In this document: one piece after another, positions 13,001-26,800 of the stretch
Position numbering within the stretch: the stretch's first letter is position 1
How the letters are laid out: each line of letters opens with the position of its first letter
Origin: Solen grandis
Taxonomy: Eukaryota > Mollusca > Bivalvia > Adapedonta > Solenidae
Length of the DNA: 64,000 nucleotides
NCBI GenBank assembly: GCA_021229015.1
Contig: CM037782.1
Location: forward strand, 63,364,108 to 63,428,107
Direction of reading: 5' to 3'
The notes under the pieces: model-generated
The model's database searches: none
Seen by the model: only the letters and a program-made list of their open reading frames with translations
What the model was told of the DNA's origin: nothing
Translations under genes and position numbers: made by a program

Positions 13001-13480
13001 CAAGTCTATGGAAGCCCCATCATTCCTCAGCAAATACTCAGAAACCCTGATCAGCCTGCAAGTCAATCTAGATTTATTCTGTTTACATATGTCATAATCA
13101 GCTCATGATATTATAGACCTGGTTATACATGCATACAATATTCCCCATCCCCCAATTTATTTATTAAAGATGAGACATTCATATCTGTTTTAACAATGAG
13201 AACCAACAAACATGTCTATGACACTACGATTTATGACTTGAGTCACATGATATTATAGACATGGATACATGCTACCTCCTGACTTTCCTTTACCATTCAA
13301 ATACATCATCAAATACCATACATAACAGGAAAGCCAGAAGAGAATGAAAGAGGTTTTCACTCTAAACAGAGTTTTCAGTATTTTTCTTTGAAATATGAGG
13401 TGCAGTGAACAGCATAGGGTCTAATTTCTCAATATCCTGAGTCTATATTTTAGATCCTGTCTTTGGGACTTCTAATTTAA
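10095..13480. other. Intergenic, no gene seen
   Basis: AT-rich, with the diverged repeat at 11.1 kb and scattered short inverted repeats (for example GAAGACACTGGGTGTCTTC near 12876). Short open frames show no conserved motifs. Confidence 0.55.
11085..11260. repeat. Diverged tandem repeat of ACTCCAATATTGGTCTTA type
   Basis: Units of about 20-42 bp: CTCCAATATTGGTCT, AACTCCAATTTCTCAACTCC, TTAACTCAAGTATCTTATC. It decays outward on both sides. Confidence 0.7.
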
Positions 13481-13660
13481 CCTTTCACCTCATATAAAGG
13501 CAATTTGACACAAAGGATACAGAGCAAACCCAGATCAGACAGCTCCTATAGCAGCCGTTTGATCAGGGTCACCTCTGTTTCCACATACAATCGTATAGCT
13601 CAGATTCTATACTGTCATTTGTAGCAAAGAAAAATCTATTATTTCATAAACCATTTAAAT
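13481..13660. mobile_element. Degraded family I element
   Basis: TAACCTTTCACCTCATATAA, CAGAGCAAACCCAGATCAGA and TAGCTCAGATTCTATACTG parallel the 13.7 kb copy. The right end is not clear. Confidence 0.45.
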
Positions 13661-13726
13661 ATCGCTTAATTACTAATCATCAAGTCATACATTTGTACAT
13701 AATATTCAAAAGGTATAAGGGTGAAC

Positions 13727-14032
13727 CCTTTACCTCATATAGAGGCATTCTGACACATTGGCAAGCAGGGTAGACACAAATCAGACCAAAGGTACCCGGT
13801 ACGTTGCATATATAAGATTGATGATTTCTCTTTTTTAATTCGGCAGTTTTTCAGTCAAATCAACGTACCGGATACCTCTGGATCAGACAGTCTGTTCTCC
13901 ATTGTTTACTCATTGTAGTTAAGATTCTGCACAATCTCAACAGCAAAGAGAAATTAACTGTTCAATATACCAGTTTAAGTTTGGTATCAATAGTCATTTG
14001 TTTATATATTCGTGAGATAAAGGGTTAAAACT
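13727..14032. mobile_element. MITE (family I) carrying a nested palindromic MITE
   Basis: Ends GAACCCTTTACCTCATATAG and CGTGAGATAAAGGGTT. The body AGACACAAATCAGACC / ATCAGACAGTCTG is interrupted at 13782-13880 by a palindrome GGTACCCGGTACGTTGC .. CAACGTACCGGATACC, the same family as the inner palindrome at 9.86 kb. A decayed relative without that insert is at 13481-13660, another at about 59175-59340. Confidence 0.6.
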
Positions 14033-17000
14033 GTTCTTATCATATGATAAATCAATTTACAAAATCCAAATAAAATCTGGTGATAATTATCAAAATTGTC
14101 ACTATATGTTTTAGATCTAGCAAAATATCACTTAGTTAAGTTGCTTTTTATTTGAAAGGGAAAGAATAAAATATTGACACTGGAAATTGGTAAACTAAGA
14201 GACATAGCTCAAATTCCATCCACAATACTAAATGCTGAAAGTAATTCTTGAATTCTTAAATTAGGTAGAATCACCATTTCTGTCTTATGAAATATTAAAC
14301 ACGTAACATAAATTATTACCGTCACAGCTAACAAGATATGTTAAGAATTGAAATACATGTATTTGGACACTTTGAGTGTAGATATAAGAATGATGACTCT
14401 TGGCCTAAAGTATTTAAGTATTTAACACTTAGTACGGTTGTGGAATTCATGCTTGAATGTCATACACTTGACATAGAACAGTGTTCTTAACAAATGTCAT
14501 GCAAGTCAAGGTTTATATACACAAAACATCTCATTTATTTCACTCCCTTCCTCTGATTATTATCTTAAAACTCATCCTGCATGTGTTTTTTTTTTGTTTT
14601 AAAAGAAATAATAAACATTTACTACAATCAACTAGAGCTATCACTGAAGGAAATAACCCAACACCGCACCCATAGTGATTGAACACTTCAAGAAACTAAG
14701 ACCTGCAGCGCCATGATGCAATGAGACAATGGCATGATTTCTGTATAGCGCCTACTTCACTTTGTAAAGCAGGGATATGATAAAATTGGTTGATTTGCAT
14801 TTTCAAGATCTTTATGAAACATCTGATAAGATATCGATTGTTGAAAACAAAATATATAAATTAGGCAACCCAATGACATTCTAATTTCATATCTCATAAT
14901 AAAGTATGCCAATTATATTCATTAAAAAATGTATACATCAACATTTTACATCAATGTTCAACAAAGAAAAAAAAAATCATCTATACTACCTGTCAAACTC
15001 ATCAGCAATACAAAAACAGAATTAAAAACTGTTGAAAATGGGCATGTAGATGGAACAAAGAATGATAAACTTATTCAAGCGCTTACAACAAATTAAACTA
15101 TACATCAATTGGTTACCCTATTGGAAATCAGAAAAAAACATTTACACCGTACATCCTGAGTTATCTGATTATCAATGTTGACAAATACTTCATCTAACCA
15201 TCTTAGTGACCAATCAAGGGGACAAGAAAAGTTGCCACTTCGTAAAGGTGGCTGCTAATATGAGGTTAGATATTCAATAAACTGTCTGTTGTGGAATCTT
15301 GACCGCATCTCAATCATATAACAACGTCCAGCATATTAGAAGTTGAGGTATACCTTGAGTGCACAGAGGCACCTGAGTAGAACCGCCAACCTGACAAACG
15401 CTAGCTGGAGGACTTCCTTGCATGAAGCAATTATGTGACCAGACTGAGACTCAAACCCACAATAGTGAGGGACGTAGTAATAATGTTCATTTCAAGACAT
15501 TAGTTTGTTTGTTGGATTAACATCCCACTGACAGTATAAGATAGTATTAATCACCGAGGAATTCATCAAATTCATGAAAGGTTATACTGGCACACACCTG
15601 GCCAGAAAGGAATTAAAATGAATACAAATTAACTTTCAGGCTATCCAGTAGCTACAGTGGGAAACTAGACAGTCAATGGTTGACCTGTTTTATACAAATT
15701 AACACATGATAATGTTTGTGATACTGTTTATGGACAGCTGAACTAACCATGATTGGAATAATCGTGGTTGAAATTTTTACAGCTAGAACTTGATAGGTGT
15801 ATATATTTCTTCTGTGATAAAAGTTTTGTGTTGTCCTGCTATGTGCAGACTGCCCTTACAAGTGAGGGAAGGGAGTGTGCAAGGGAGATCACTGTGGAGG
15901 AACTTTAATCCAACAAACCCCTGTAAACACTGTGCTATGCTTGTGCTTTACACCCGATCTGTAGCGTATTTAACAAACAGGCCGACCCTGGATTCTACAC
16001 GTGTCGTATGCAGTAGTTTTTATGTATTTCCTAATAATTTGAGCTCAGGTTTTATCTGGAACACTTAAAATCAAGATACTACTATGTGACAAGTCTGGAA
16101 TTCCACCTAAAAAGTTACAGGAATACAGCAATGACCCATTGCAAGAACATTTCTGTTTGTGGAAAGTGTCTATCTTAAACTTTATACTTTCTGACACACT
16201 TATATACAGATAATTCATTGACATATTTTGTTTAACCTTTCCACAGCATCTCATTCAATACGAACAGAACAAATAAAACAAATCTAATTACCGGTAAGCA
16301 AAATCTGCATAATAAATAAATTATCCACATATATAGAAATGTATACATTGAATAAGGAATATGAAAGTTTCTATTATTCCCCAGGATCTTTATCATACAA
16401 CTCCTATCTAAGAACTCATAACATCAACTTTGAGCCACCTTTTATTTTCCTTGAAATTACCATATCAGGAAAGCCCAGTATATATTCTAAGATACATATA
16501 TATTTTTGCTAATGTATACTAACATATCCTTATATATCTAATGACATCTGTTTTAAATCAATCTATGATTTTCGTATGTTGTAAAGTGTAAAACATTTTA
16601 TCAAGTATATATATGCATGCAAAACAAATCCATTTATAGCACACTTTTAACTCTCATTTTGGTTAAATTTTTTAAACTTGACTTTGAACTTTGTTACCAT
16701 ACCAAACCATGTTCATAATGTTGTTTTTAGTTAATGTTTTTTTTGTTTTTTTTTATAACTTACATAATTTTTAAGTATCACCTACATAAAGTTATAAACA
16801 AAAATTAAATAAAATCATATACATTTCATATAACCTGCCATTTCGGATTTCAAAATTGATGACTTGATTTATTTTTATTAGACTTTGTTGGCATGTACAT
16901 ACAAGTCGCCTGTATCAGGCAGATATTTTCTTTGGAAATATCATGTATAACTGAGATAGTTTAACATATACAGATGATAAATATGCTCATTTAGCATTAA

Positions 17001-17730
17001 ATGCACTAAATACAAAAAAAAAAATGATATTAAAAACATAAACAAAAATATGGCAGTTTTGTCTCACTGGTATTGTTTGATTTATTAATCATAAAAAATG
17101 TGCATGATCTTTATTTTGGATATGACAATGTGAATTCTTAGTGCATAACTTAATTCATTTTCCTGGTTACAAGTGTCTCTGACTGATCTGGCAAGAACAT
17201 AGATTATAAACAAATATGTGAGAAATACCATCTTGTTAGGAGTGTTGTCATTTCCTTACTAAGAAGGAAAAAAATATACAATAAAATCTGGTCAGTAACA
17301 ACATTGATAGAAGCAACATCATATTCTTGCTTACATGTATATTGAAATATTCTTCACTGGCCAAAATAAACAAACAATGCATAAACTTATGTAAGGGCAT
17401 AACAGACACTCTGACATTATGGAAATGAAGAGACACTGATAATAACTCAATGGAAATATATGCTGATCTTCCCTATGACGAGATAAAACTATATCAGACT
17501 GCCCAGCTGTTATCACAGTAAGTGTTGTTTAACTGTTGTTTTACAGCTACAGGTGAGCAGTAGTGGTTGTGAGTATAGTACACTGCAGGCAAATCTGGTA
17601 GCTTTATGTTTATATATCAATAAGTCGGTGACTTATAACGAGTAAAGGGTACAGGAGGCCTTGAGGACAGCTGTGATGAATAACTCCAGCTGGGGTGAGG
17701 GGGCTGAGCTATGAAGATTGGGGGCGGGTA
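14033..17730. other. Downstream flank or 3' UTR of the ankyrin gene
   Basis: Lies 3' of the minus-strand stop at 17731. Part nearest the stop is presumably 3' UTR. Several TTTATT (AATAAA on the minus strand) are present, for example near 17090 and 16867, so the poly(A) site cannot be chosen by eye. Contains a SINE relic at 15.3-15.6 kb. Confidence 0.5.
15340..15560 (-). mobile_element. tRNA-derived SINE (type 1), degraded
   Basis: Contains GTGCACAGAGGCACCTGAGT, AGAACCGCCAACCTGACA and TGAGACTCAAACCCACAAT (B-box relic on the minus strand). The head is damaged. Confidence 0.55.
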
Positions 17731-17816
17731 TCAGTAGAACTCTGAGTCGGAGCTCTGATAGCTCTGGTCCTTACTGCTGCTGTCATTGATGGGTGTCTCC
17801 AGGGTCCTGGTCACTC
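17731..17816 (-). CDS. Ankyrin gene exon 16 (terminal coding exon)
   Basis: Reads [20 protein letters not shown] then SSDSEFY and TGA at 17733-17731. The acidic Ser-rich end resembles the ANKRD28 C terminus (DSDSE-x-Y). Acceptor TTGCAG. The intron immediately upstream of this acceptor is a 22-23 bp tandem repeat. Confidence 0.88.
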
Positions 17817-20800
17817 CTGCAATACACAAACATGAGCTGCTCAATACACAAACACAGGCTGCTCAATACACAAACACATAAACAAACATAGACTGCTCAA
17901 TACTCAAACACAGGCTACTCAATACACAAACACAGGCTACTCAATACACAAACAAAGGCTGCTCAATACTCAAACATAGGCTGCACAATACACAAACACA
18001 GGCTACTAAATACACAAAGGCTGCTCAATACACAAACATAGACTGCTGAATACTCAAACACAAGCTGCTTTAATAAGCAAGCAAAGACTGCTCAATACAC
18101 AAACACAGGCTGCTCAGTACACAAACACAGGCTACTTAATACACAGACACGAGCTGCTCAATACACAAACACAGATTGCTCAATACACAGGCACTCCTTG
18201 CATCCCTACCATCTCAACTACACTGCTTGTTTCTATTTTTATGAACAATAGCACTAAGTTGGACTTCACCCATCTCCACTACAGCACAAAGATAACTTAA
18301 ATGACAGTTACGACCCAGGTGGAAGAGACATATCAGACAAATGAAATGTGTAGGATTCCTCTATCAGTACCATTCTTATAGTAAAATGCGGATAAAATTA
18401 ACGAATGACTCAATGAATACCAAATACATAATGTTGATGGTGTCTTTGTTTACTGACAAATAAACCAGGACAGTGTAGGTCACATTGAACAGCAGAAAAA
18501 CTATTTTCGTAAATGCAACTTGGACGAAATCTGTTAAATTTAAAATATGATATCCCCAATGGACACGATTTTGTAAGTTCATCTTATGATGTTAGCAAAT
18601 GTTGGAAAGGAGAATGAATCTAAATATTGGTTTTACCATTCTAAATATAACCTGAAGGGAAAAAGAAATGCCTCATTCCAACTCGGTATACAATTTTTCA
18701 TTATTTGTGGTTCAGACACGGATACGTCCGTTGGCGTTCCACAAAATGAAACGCGACTCATCACTGAACACTACGTTCTGTCAATGCTGGCCTCGGTGGT
18801 TGCCGGCCCAAGTTAGACGTTGGTGAAGGTGCGTAACGTTAGAACTAGACCACAATAAGGCCTACTGCAGGTAATTTCCCGTTCTCTTAGTCGATTTCTG
18901 ACTGCATGTTGACTTACTGGGTGTCCAATGTTACCTACCACTACACGTGACTTAGATTCTGCTGTCACTAATCTGTCACGCAAATGGCATTGACGTATAT
19001 ATTTGGTTGTCTACCAGAACGTGTCTTATTGACAAACGTTCCCATGTCTCTAACACATCAAACAAGATGCAGAATTGTCAAACGAGAGATGTTAAAACGT
19101 CTACTGACTTGTTCCTGCGTTCACCCACATTTAAGCATGGCCAAAACTTTAGCCTTCTCTTCTGTATTTAGCCTCGGCATTATCAATAACCAATGATTGG
19201 TCAGAAAATCTTTGAAATTGTGGTAGTATGTTGACTAACACATGTACTTGTGTAAAATTCACTCAATAAAACCACATTTTTTGCCATGCACAGGTTGCAC
19301 AAGGAAAGCATGAGCAGACACATGAAGTGGACAATTGGCTGTATAGAATCATACAAGTTTTTGTTAGCTGTGTTTGTCGATCATAACACATATACATTTA
19401 CTACATTTCAATACAATTTAAAATGGTGTACAGAAAATAACGCCAAATTTTGATGAGGTGCTTCTTAACTCGTCAGTATAGCTTCAATACCGTATGTGAC
19501 GGTATTGCCTGTGATGGGAAAACCACCTAATTTGTTTACGATCATGGATGGTTGCATTTGGTGACACTGCCTCTGTATTGGGTATTGATGGGTAGAAATA
19601 GACGCAATACACACATACAGTTGAACTTCTTAGTCAATGATCGTCTGTGAACAAGCTGCTTTAAAGGTTCACATGCATTTTTATTTAATTATGATAAATG
19701 CTATTACACTAATAAGTAAATGGGATGGGTGAGATCATACAAACATTTATATCAATACAATGATATCATTAACTATACAATGTAAATTACGTCTTGGACT
19801 GTCTGAATCTATTTTTAGTTTATCACATGACATGCAGACTTGTTTAAATATACTATGTTTCAACATAATTATTTGATCAAGTGTGACATACATATAAATA
19901 CATTACATTTAGGATAAGAACCCTAGACCAAGCTTATATAATTCTTTTCCTTTAATATATTTAAACTTTTCATACAAGAAGTCCTCCGTTTCCCTAATGA
20001 ATGTATTATGTAAGACCTAAACAAGTTTGAGAATTCATATGTTTGTACCACCTCTTCTTTGGAATTTGTGCCATACCCTCCTTCTATTCTCAACAGTTTA
20101 ATAGGTGAATAGACATTTTGTAAGTCCTGATTAAATTAATAAAAGGGCCTCTCCCATCTATCAAAATAGCAATGATTATATTGACTGTATTTGTTTCATT
20201 TACATTTCTGAACCATACTTACTTAACAGTATGCCATTCATGACAAAGAATTTAACCCTTTAGCTCATATAGACTCATTTTGACGCTCTCAATAGGTACC
20301 CCATAAAGCCTGATCTGCAGAAAACCACAGTTAAACCTTACAAATTTAATTACAAAGTCCTCATTTCCAGACCACTGAGGAGCAGCAAACAGCATAAAAC
20401 CTGATCAGCCTGCGAGTTACTCGCAGGCTGATCTGGTTTTATGCTGTTCGCATAGGTCTTTTCATGGTGTCCTCTATGAGGGAAAGGGTTAAAATGAAAT
20501 ATGAACATAATCATGCCATAAGATTATAAATGTGCATGCTCTAAAATCAGATCATATGGTTGAAATTATAGGAAAAAACAAATTTCATGGCAAAATGTTA
20601 TAAAAAAAAATTAAAGGTTAAAAAAAATTTAAGCGTGGTCAAACAAAGCAGACTAAAACAGACAAACAAAATCTGACATTTAGAAGAGAACTGACATTTA
20701 GACAAAACTTGCATTTTTGTGCCTATTATGTTTGTGCAATTCAATCTGTGATACAATTTCAACAACTTAATTTCAAGGATTCATAATTGAGCTGACAAAA

Positions 20801-23800
20801 TGCTAAAATTCAAAAAGCAAACAAAGTTTTACAGTGAATTGTTGCACCTCAGATAATTATTCACTTTCATTAAGGTGTTTCAGAAATTTTGTTTTTTACT
20901 ACAAAATTTGATATGAACAATAAGAAATCTGTAGTATAAGTACTTTCAGACGCAATGCAAGAAAAGTGCCTTTGTTTTATTTTTTGAGGAAGACTTATAA
21001 AGATAAAATATCAAAAACTTGAGTGAGTTAATAATGTATTTGTACTACCTATGGAATATTTAAAGATCATTTTTTAAAAGTTTTCAAGAACATAAATACA
21101 CATACAGACAGGACACAGCACAAAGGGAAGGAATGTACATTCACTTACTCACCGAGTCCAGATACAGAGGTGTTCTCGTATCGTGATCGACAGAACGTGC
21201 TCGTGAGAGAGGGGGCAAAAGACATATGAGCTAGGATTATAGACAAGCAGTCGGCTACGCGGTCATTTGTTGCACAACACAGGGCCGGTGAGTAGCCTAG
21301 ACAGCAAGTAGAAAATAAACACATGCATCAGTCAACATTCCCCGCACAGCTCTCGCTGGCCATGTGTTACAGAGCACAATACTAGAGTACAATACTCTAT
21401 TATAACAGTTTAGTACAAGAACTGGAGTGTGATACTTTAGTAAAGTACTCAAATCCTATACTCTAGAAATGATTCTCAAGTGCAGGACCTTATTAAAATA
21501 ATCAAGTGCCATACCTTAGTAAAAATGCTTGAGAACAATACTCAACTACTGCCATCCTTTGGTAAAATAAACTTGTTACTCAAGTACTTTACTCATTTCA
21601 ATACTAAAGTATGATACTCAAGTGTAATATATTAGTATTATAAATTAGTATCATACTCTATTACGATAACTGAGAAAAATACTGAAGTACATTACACAAG
21701 TACAATATCAAATTTGAGTATGATTTCCAAATATATTAAATTAAATTAATTAACATTAAATATAATCAAAATTGCTGAAGTTTGATTTCAAAATTAGTCA
21801 AGATTTTAAAATACTCAATTATTTTCAAGAAAGCAGGGCCTGCTTTTGCAGAAATATATCTTCATCATTACATATTTTCAAGAATAAACTTGTTTCCCAT
21901 ACTAACCCATTTATTCTGAATAACTTAAAGCTATTTGCCTGACTTAACATCATTTACATGAATACAAATCTAACAGTTATGGATTCATACACAACTGGGG
22001 CAAAGATTTTCACTGTCTTCCCAGATGCAAAGTACTGGTCCAATCCAAGAGCCACCGCAAGTATAAATTGTAAGAACTTGCTTTCCAAATAACTTTAAAG
22101 AAGTAAAAGAAGTAGATTTAATTTTGGACCATAAATCTGTCAAAAATGTGCACAGATGAGCAAAATGCTGATTCAATCAGCAACTCATTATAATGAACAT
22201 GTACCTACAGACCAAAATTAATAATATACATACAAATTACATTTAATACCAATAAGTATGTTGATAGAAAAAGAGACAGGGTGACAGTGTATGTCCCGGC
22301 CATTATGTGGCAAGGACATACAAAGAGTAAACAAGTGAGAGGAATTGTCACAAAACCAGGATTTTCTGGAAAAAAAAAAGCGCACAGGCACTTATTGATG
22401 GTGCCTCTGCAAAAGTTTTGACAAAATCCGTTGAGGTCAAAAAACAGAAATACTGACAATATGTGCCAGAGCACTAAATGATGGTGACCCTGCAAATGTT
22501 TGGACAAAATTATTGAGAAATGTAGGGGGAGTTGCACATAGAAGAATATTTCTCAATAACTTACACATGTGTTATTGCAAAAAAAACTGGGCCAAAACCA
22601 TTCAATTTAAAATTAAGGAGGTTATGCTCCATATCAGGAATTTTTATGAAGGGGCAAACATGTAACTCCAAAATTATGAACCACAGAGTGAGGTTCCTAT
22701 GCACTGCATTCTGCCTCAATGAGATGTATGCACCTATAAAGTTTCAAGTCAATACCTCTTATACCTAGTATGTTGCTGCACCATACATGACGTGGTTTGT
22801 GGTACAAGATTGTATGAACGAAAATAATTGAGTAACCAGTTTAAAATGCAGTTATATTGTGAGCACCTACAATAGTAAAGTCACTCACAGAAGTAAGAAA
22901 ATCCTCCTATATGAGTGGGTCATTTTGTATCTAAGCAGCTGCAGTGCTGCAGATCTAGTATAACAAAAAGCTTACTGAATATATTGAGTGTCAAAGTTCT
23001 TAATTGGGTTTTGTTAGCCATCAGTTTGAATATAATTGGGTATATTCAACTGAGTAAGAACACAGCCTTTCTGTCCTTCTAGACAACTAACTAGGATCTT
23101 TCTTGAAATATCATAGATACTACCTGGTCAAATGGTTATGAACTCTTATTTTCTTGTCTGACTATTAACAGCATTTTCCTACTGCGCAAAGCATGATAAA
23201 AATGAATTGTTGAAGAGAGTGTGGGATAGACAAATCAAACTCTTACAGTTCCAAAAACATTCAAATCCAGTTGTAAATTCTGATTATTTATCATACCACA
23301 ACATTGGACAGACTTGATTCTGTACAGGATTCAAACAGGAGAGAACAACCTTAAAGAGTACACCTTTGATGGAAAAATGATGTGGTCAGACTTCTCAGCA
23401 CACTGGTGCAAGGTCTGAAACACACTCAACATTAAGTGTCAATCACAGTGCTGATGTGATTGAGTGATCATGTTACTAGCAAAGTAATAAAACATAATGG
23501 AAAGAATATAAAATACAAATGATTATTATTCCATTACATAGATAAATGAGGATGAATAATATATAAAAACATAAAGAGGCTCTTGTGTGCATATTCCAGG
23601 TCAGTGCATATTTTATCTTTGTAAATACATTAGGACAGGACTGGACTGGACCAGGGTTCACACGTCAGACTATCCATCCAAGTTATGGGCCTTTACAGAG
23701 TTTATAGAAAGACTAAACAGGATATCCAATACCTACACTGGATAATAGGAGGTCAAGGGTTGACCTGGTCCACACAAAATAGCACTGTTTGTGATACTGA

Positions 23801-26800
23801 TTGGGAACATCTAACACAGCCGTGAATGAGAAATTGGGCTTAAATGTTCTCTGCTTAAATCTGGAAAGGTGCATTGTTATCCAAGTTATGGCACCAGAAA
23901 TGTACATGCAGTATGACAGTGGAGCTCAAGATACTTCAGCAGGCAGGGAGGTATGTATCATGCTTGTAAAGAGTGGCCAAACTATTCTGGTGCACAAACC
24001 TAATGTAATTCATGTTTATTGTAAAGTTGGCTTGAATAGGAAGTTTCTTATTTTTAAACATGTGTTTTTTGTTTTGATTTTTTATTGGAATTTTAATGTT
24101 ATCCTGTACTTGTATTTGAATCTACATGAAAAGGAAATATGAATTAAATTCTTTCAATATACAATGCTATATCTAACCATGACTTCTGACAAGTTGGACT
24201 GAACTCAACATATGTAAGTAATAATAAGTCTAAACTTCAAATCAGCTATCACATTCGTAAATAACAAACACAAAGCTATATATCTGAACATTAAGGCAAA
24301 CTTTAAAAAATAATTTCCAGAATAGATAACTGGTTAGTTAATTAGCATAGAACAAGGACGATGTTCGCGATACCATTACAGTGCCAATCAAATATAAACT
24401 AATACTACTATGGATGGCACTGGTTCCACACAGCCAAGCTTACCTTTACTGTCCACACTGGTGAGACTGGCACCTTTGGTGATCAGATCTTGTACCACAG
24501 GGGTCAGGCCCTGCTTGGCCGCTATATGGAGGGGGCTGTAAACAGAATAGGGGGTGGTCTAGTTGATCCTTGTCTTAAACTAGGGATACTGATTAAACAA
24601 ACTGTATGATCTGGTTTGATTTTCGTCAGAGATTCTAGGTACAATATAATACCCTAATTCTTACAATGGGTAGAAATGCATTCCACAATTCTTGTTCTAC
24701 ATAATGACATGAGTTTTTATCGTCATAACTGACAATATTTGTTAAGAATTGAAAGACATGGGGTATTCTAACAGAGAGACAATCAAGAATGATGAAATTT
24801 TCCCTTAGAATTACTGAACACTAAGTATTGAAGGTGGAATTCATGACAGACTTGACTGGGGTGATATTTCATCATTCTTGTGTCTGTAATAAAAAAACAT
24901 CCTTTTATTTCATTTCTTAACAAACATTGCATATTATTAAGTTAATAAATTAAGTCAATTTAGTTATGTTTGAATTTATTTTTTAATTGGTGGAATTTGA
25001 GTCTGTAAAACAGGCAAGGACCGTCATATATTTTAAAATTTGTGCATTTATTTATCATGGGGTCATTTTACACTCATATGAGACTAGTCAGACAGCTTCC
25101 TACTGTATACCTGTTCAGACTGAGATTTCTTCCTATCTGTTCTGGGTTATTGATGATATACTGTTGCATAAAATGTTGTGAAGAAAAAGAAACAAAATAT
25201 CAACAAAGTGATGTTTCTAAATATCATCAAACAGTAGATAGGTGGCATCATAATACAATCATATCATTCTGCCAATAGGCTAATCAGTCCTGAAACTACC
25301 CTGTATATATGCTAAGAGCCTAGCAAAGGAGATATACCAGTATCATTCCTATAGACCTTAGTTCTGTTAAAGCCAGATATTAAACCATGACCTTCTGGAA
25401 GGACAGATGCTCAACCTACTTGGCCACAACTGCTATACTGCACACTACCAACACAATTTTGCACAGTATTTTTAACACTACCAACACAATTTTGCGCAGT
25501 ATTTTTAACACTATCGACACAATTTTGCGCAGTTTTTTTACCGCTACCAACACAATTTTGCGCAGTTTTTTTAACACTACCGACACAATTTTACAGAGTT
25601 TTTTAATTTTACAGATTTATTGGTTATATTTTGGTCCGAGATGATAATCATTCTCTTACGTTTTCAAATCATGATTGGCCTTGTTGATGATGTTGGAATC
25701 CTCTAGTTTGTCCAATAACAGTAGAGCGAGGTCCTCATGATCCTGGGGTGGAAGGAAATACACCATGGTTACTATGACAACCAATTACCATACAGGTTTG
25801 AACATATAGGGCAACTTTGATCATGATATGCTCAAATTACCAACAAGTTCTCTTTTCTCAACATTAAAAACAAAACTCGAAATATTTCATTTCACCATCA
25901 GACTAAAAACAGTGAGTGTACTTAAAAATGGTACAAGGCAGCACCCCTCCCCCAATTCTACTGTGTCTTTATGTTAAGTGAGTGTGTGACAAGGTGTTGG
26001 GAATCAGTAAAAAAAACAAGAGGGCCATGATGGCCCTGAATCGCTCACCTGAGTACCATTGCTTCAACTGATGTCAAGGTTTTTAAACAGACAAGGATTC
26101 TGATATAACTTAATCTAAAACATTTTACCCCTGACAATACTACACACCAAATATCTAAGCAATGGGCTATATGGTTTCAGAGAAGACTTGGGCGCAGGGT
26201 CATTTATCACCGTAGGGCCAAGACTTTGAAAATCTTTGTAATGAACCATTAGATGCTACTACATACCAAAAATCTTAGCTCTAGGCCTTATTGATTCATA
26301 TAAGAAGATTTTTTTAAGATTTTCCTATTTAACTCTATGTAAAACAAGTGACCCCAGGTGTGGGGTCATTTATCACCATTGGGCTATGATTTGTACAATC
26401 TTGGTAGTGGCCCATAAGATGATGCTACATACCAAATATCTAAGCTCTAGGCCTAATGGATTCATATAAGAAGATTTTTTTAAGATTTTCCTATATAACT
26501 CTGTGTAAAACAAGTGACCCCTGATGCGGGGTCATTTATCACCATAGGGCTATGATTTGTACAATCTTGGTAGTGGCCCATAAGATGATGCTTCATACCA
26601 AATATCTAAGCTCTAGGCCTTAAATGCATTCATGGAAGAAGATTTTTTAAGATTTTCCTATATAACTCTATGTAAAACAAGTGACCCCTGGTGCGGGGTC
26701 ATTTATATCACCATAGGGCTATGATTTGTACAATCTTGGTAGTGGCCCATAAGATGATGCTACATACCAAATATCTAAGCTCTAGGCCTTATGGATTCAT

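Noticed and set aside
22205..24142. Frames of 110 and 113 codons in the exon 14-15 intron
   Set aside because: No recognisable domain, intronic position and ordinary AT-rich composition. The first looks hydrophobic only because of T-richness.
25387..25644. 85-codon frame with an [15 protein letters not shown] repeat
   Set aside because: Product of the 33-bp minisatellite; no conservation outside the repeat.
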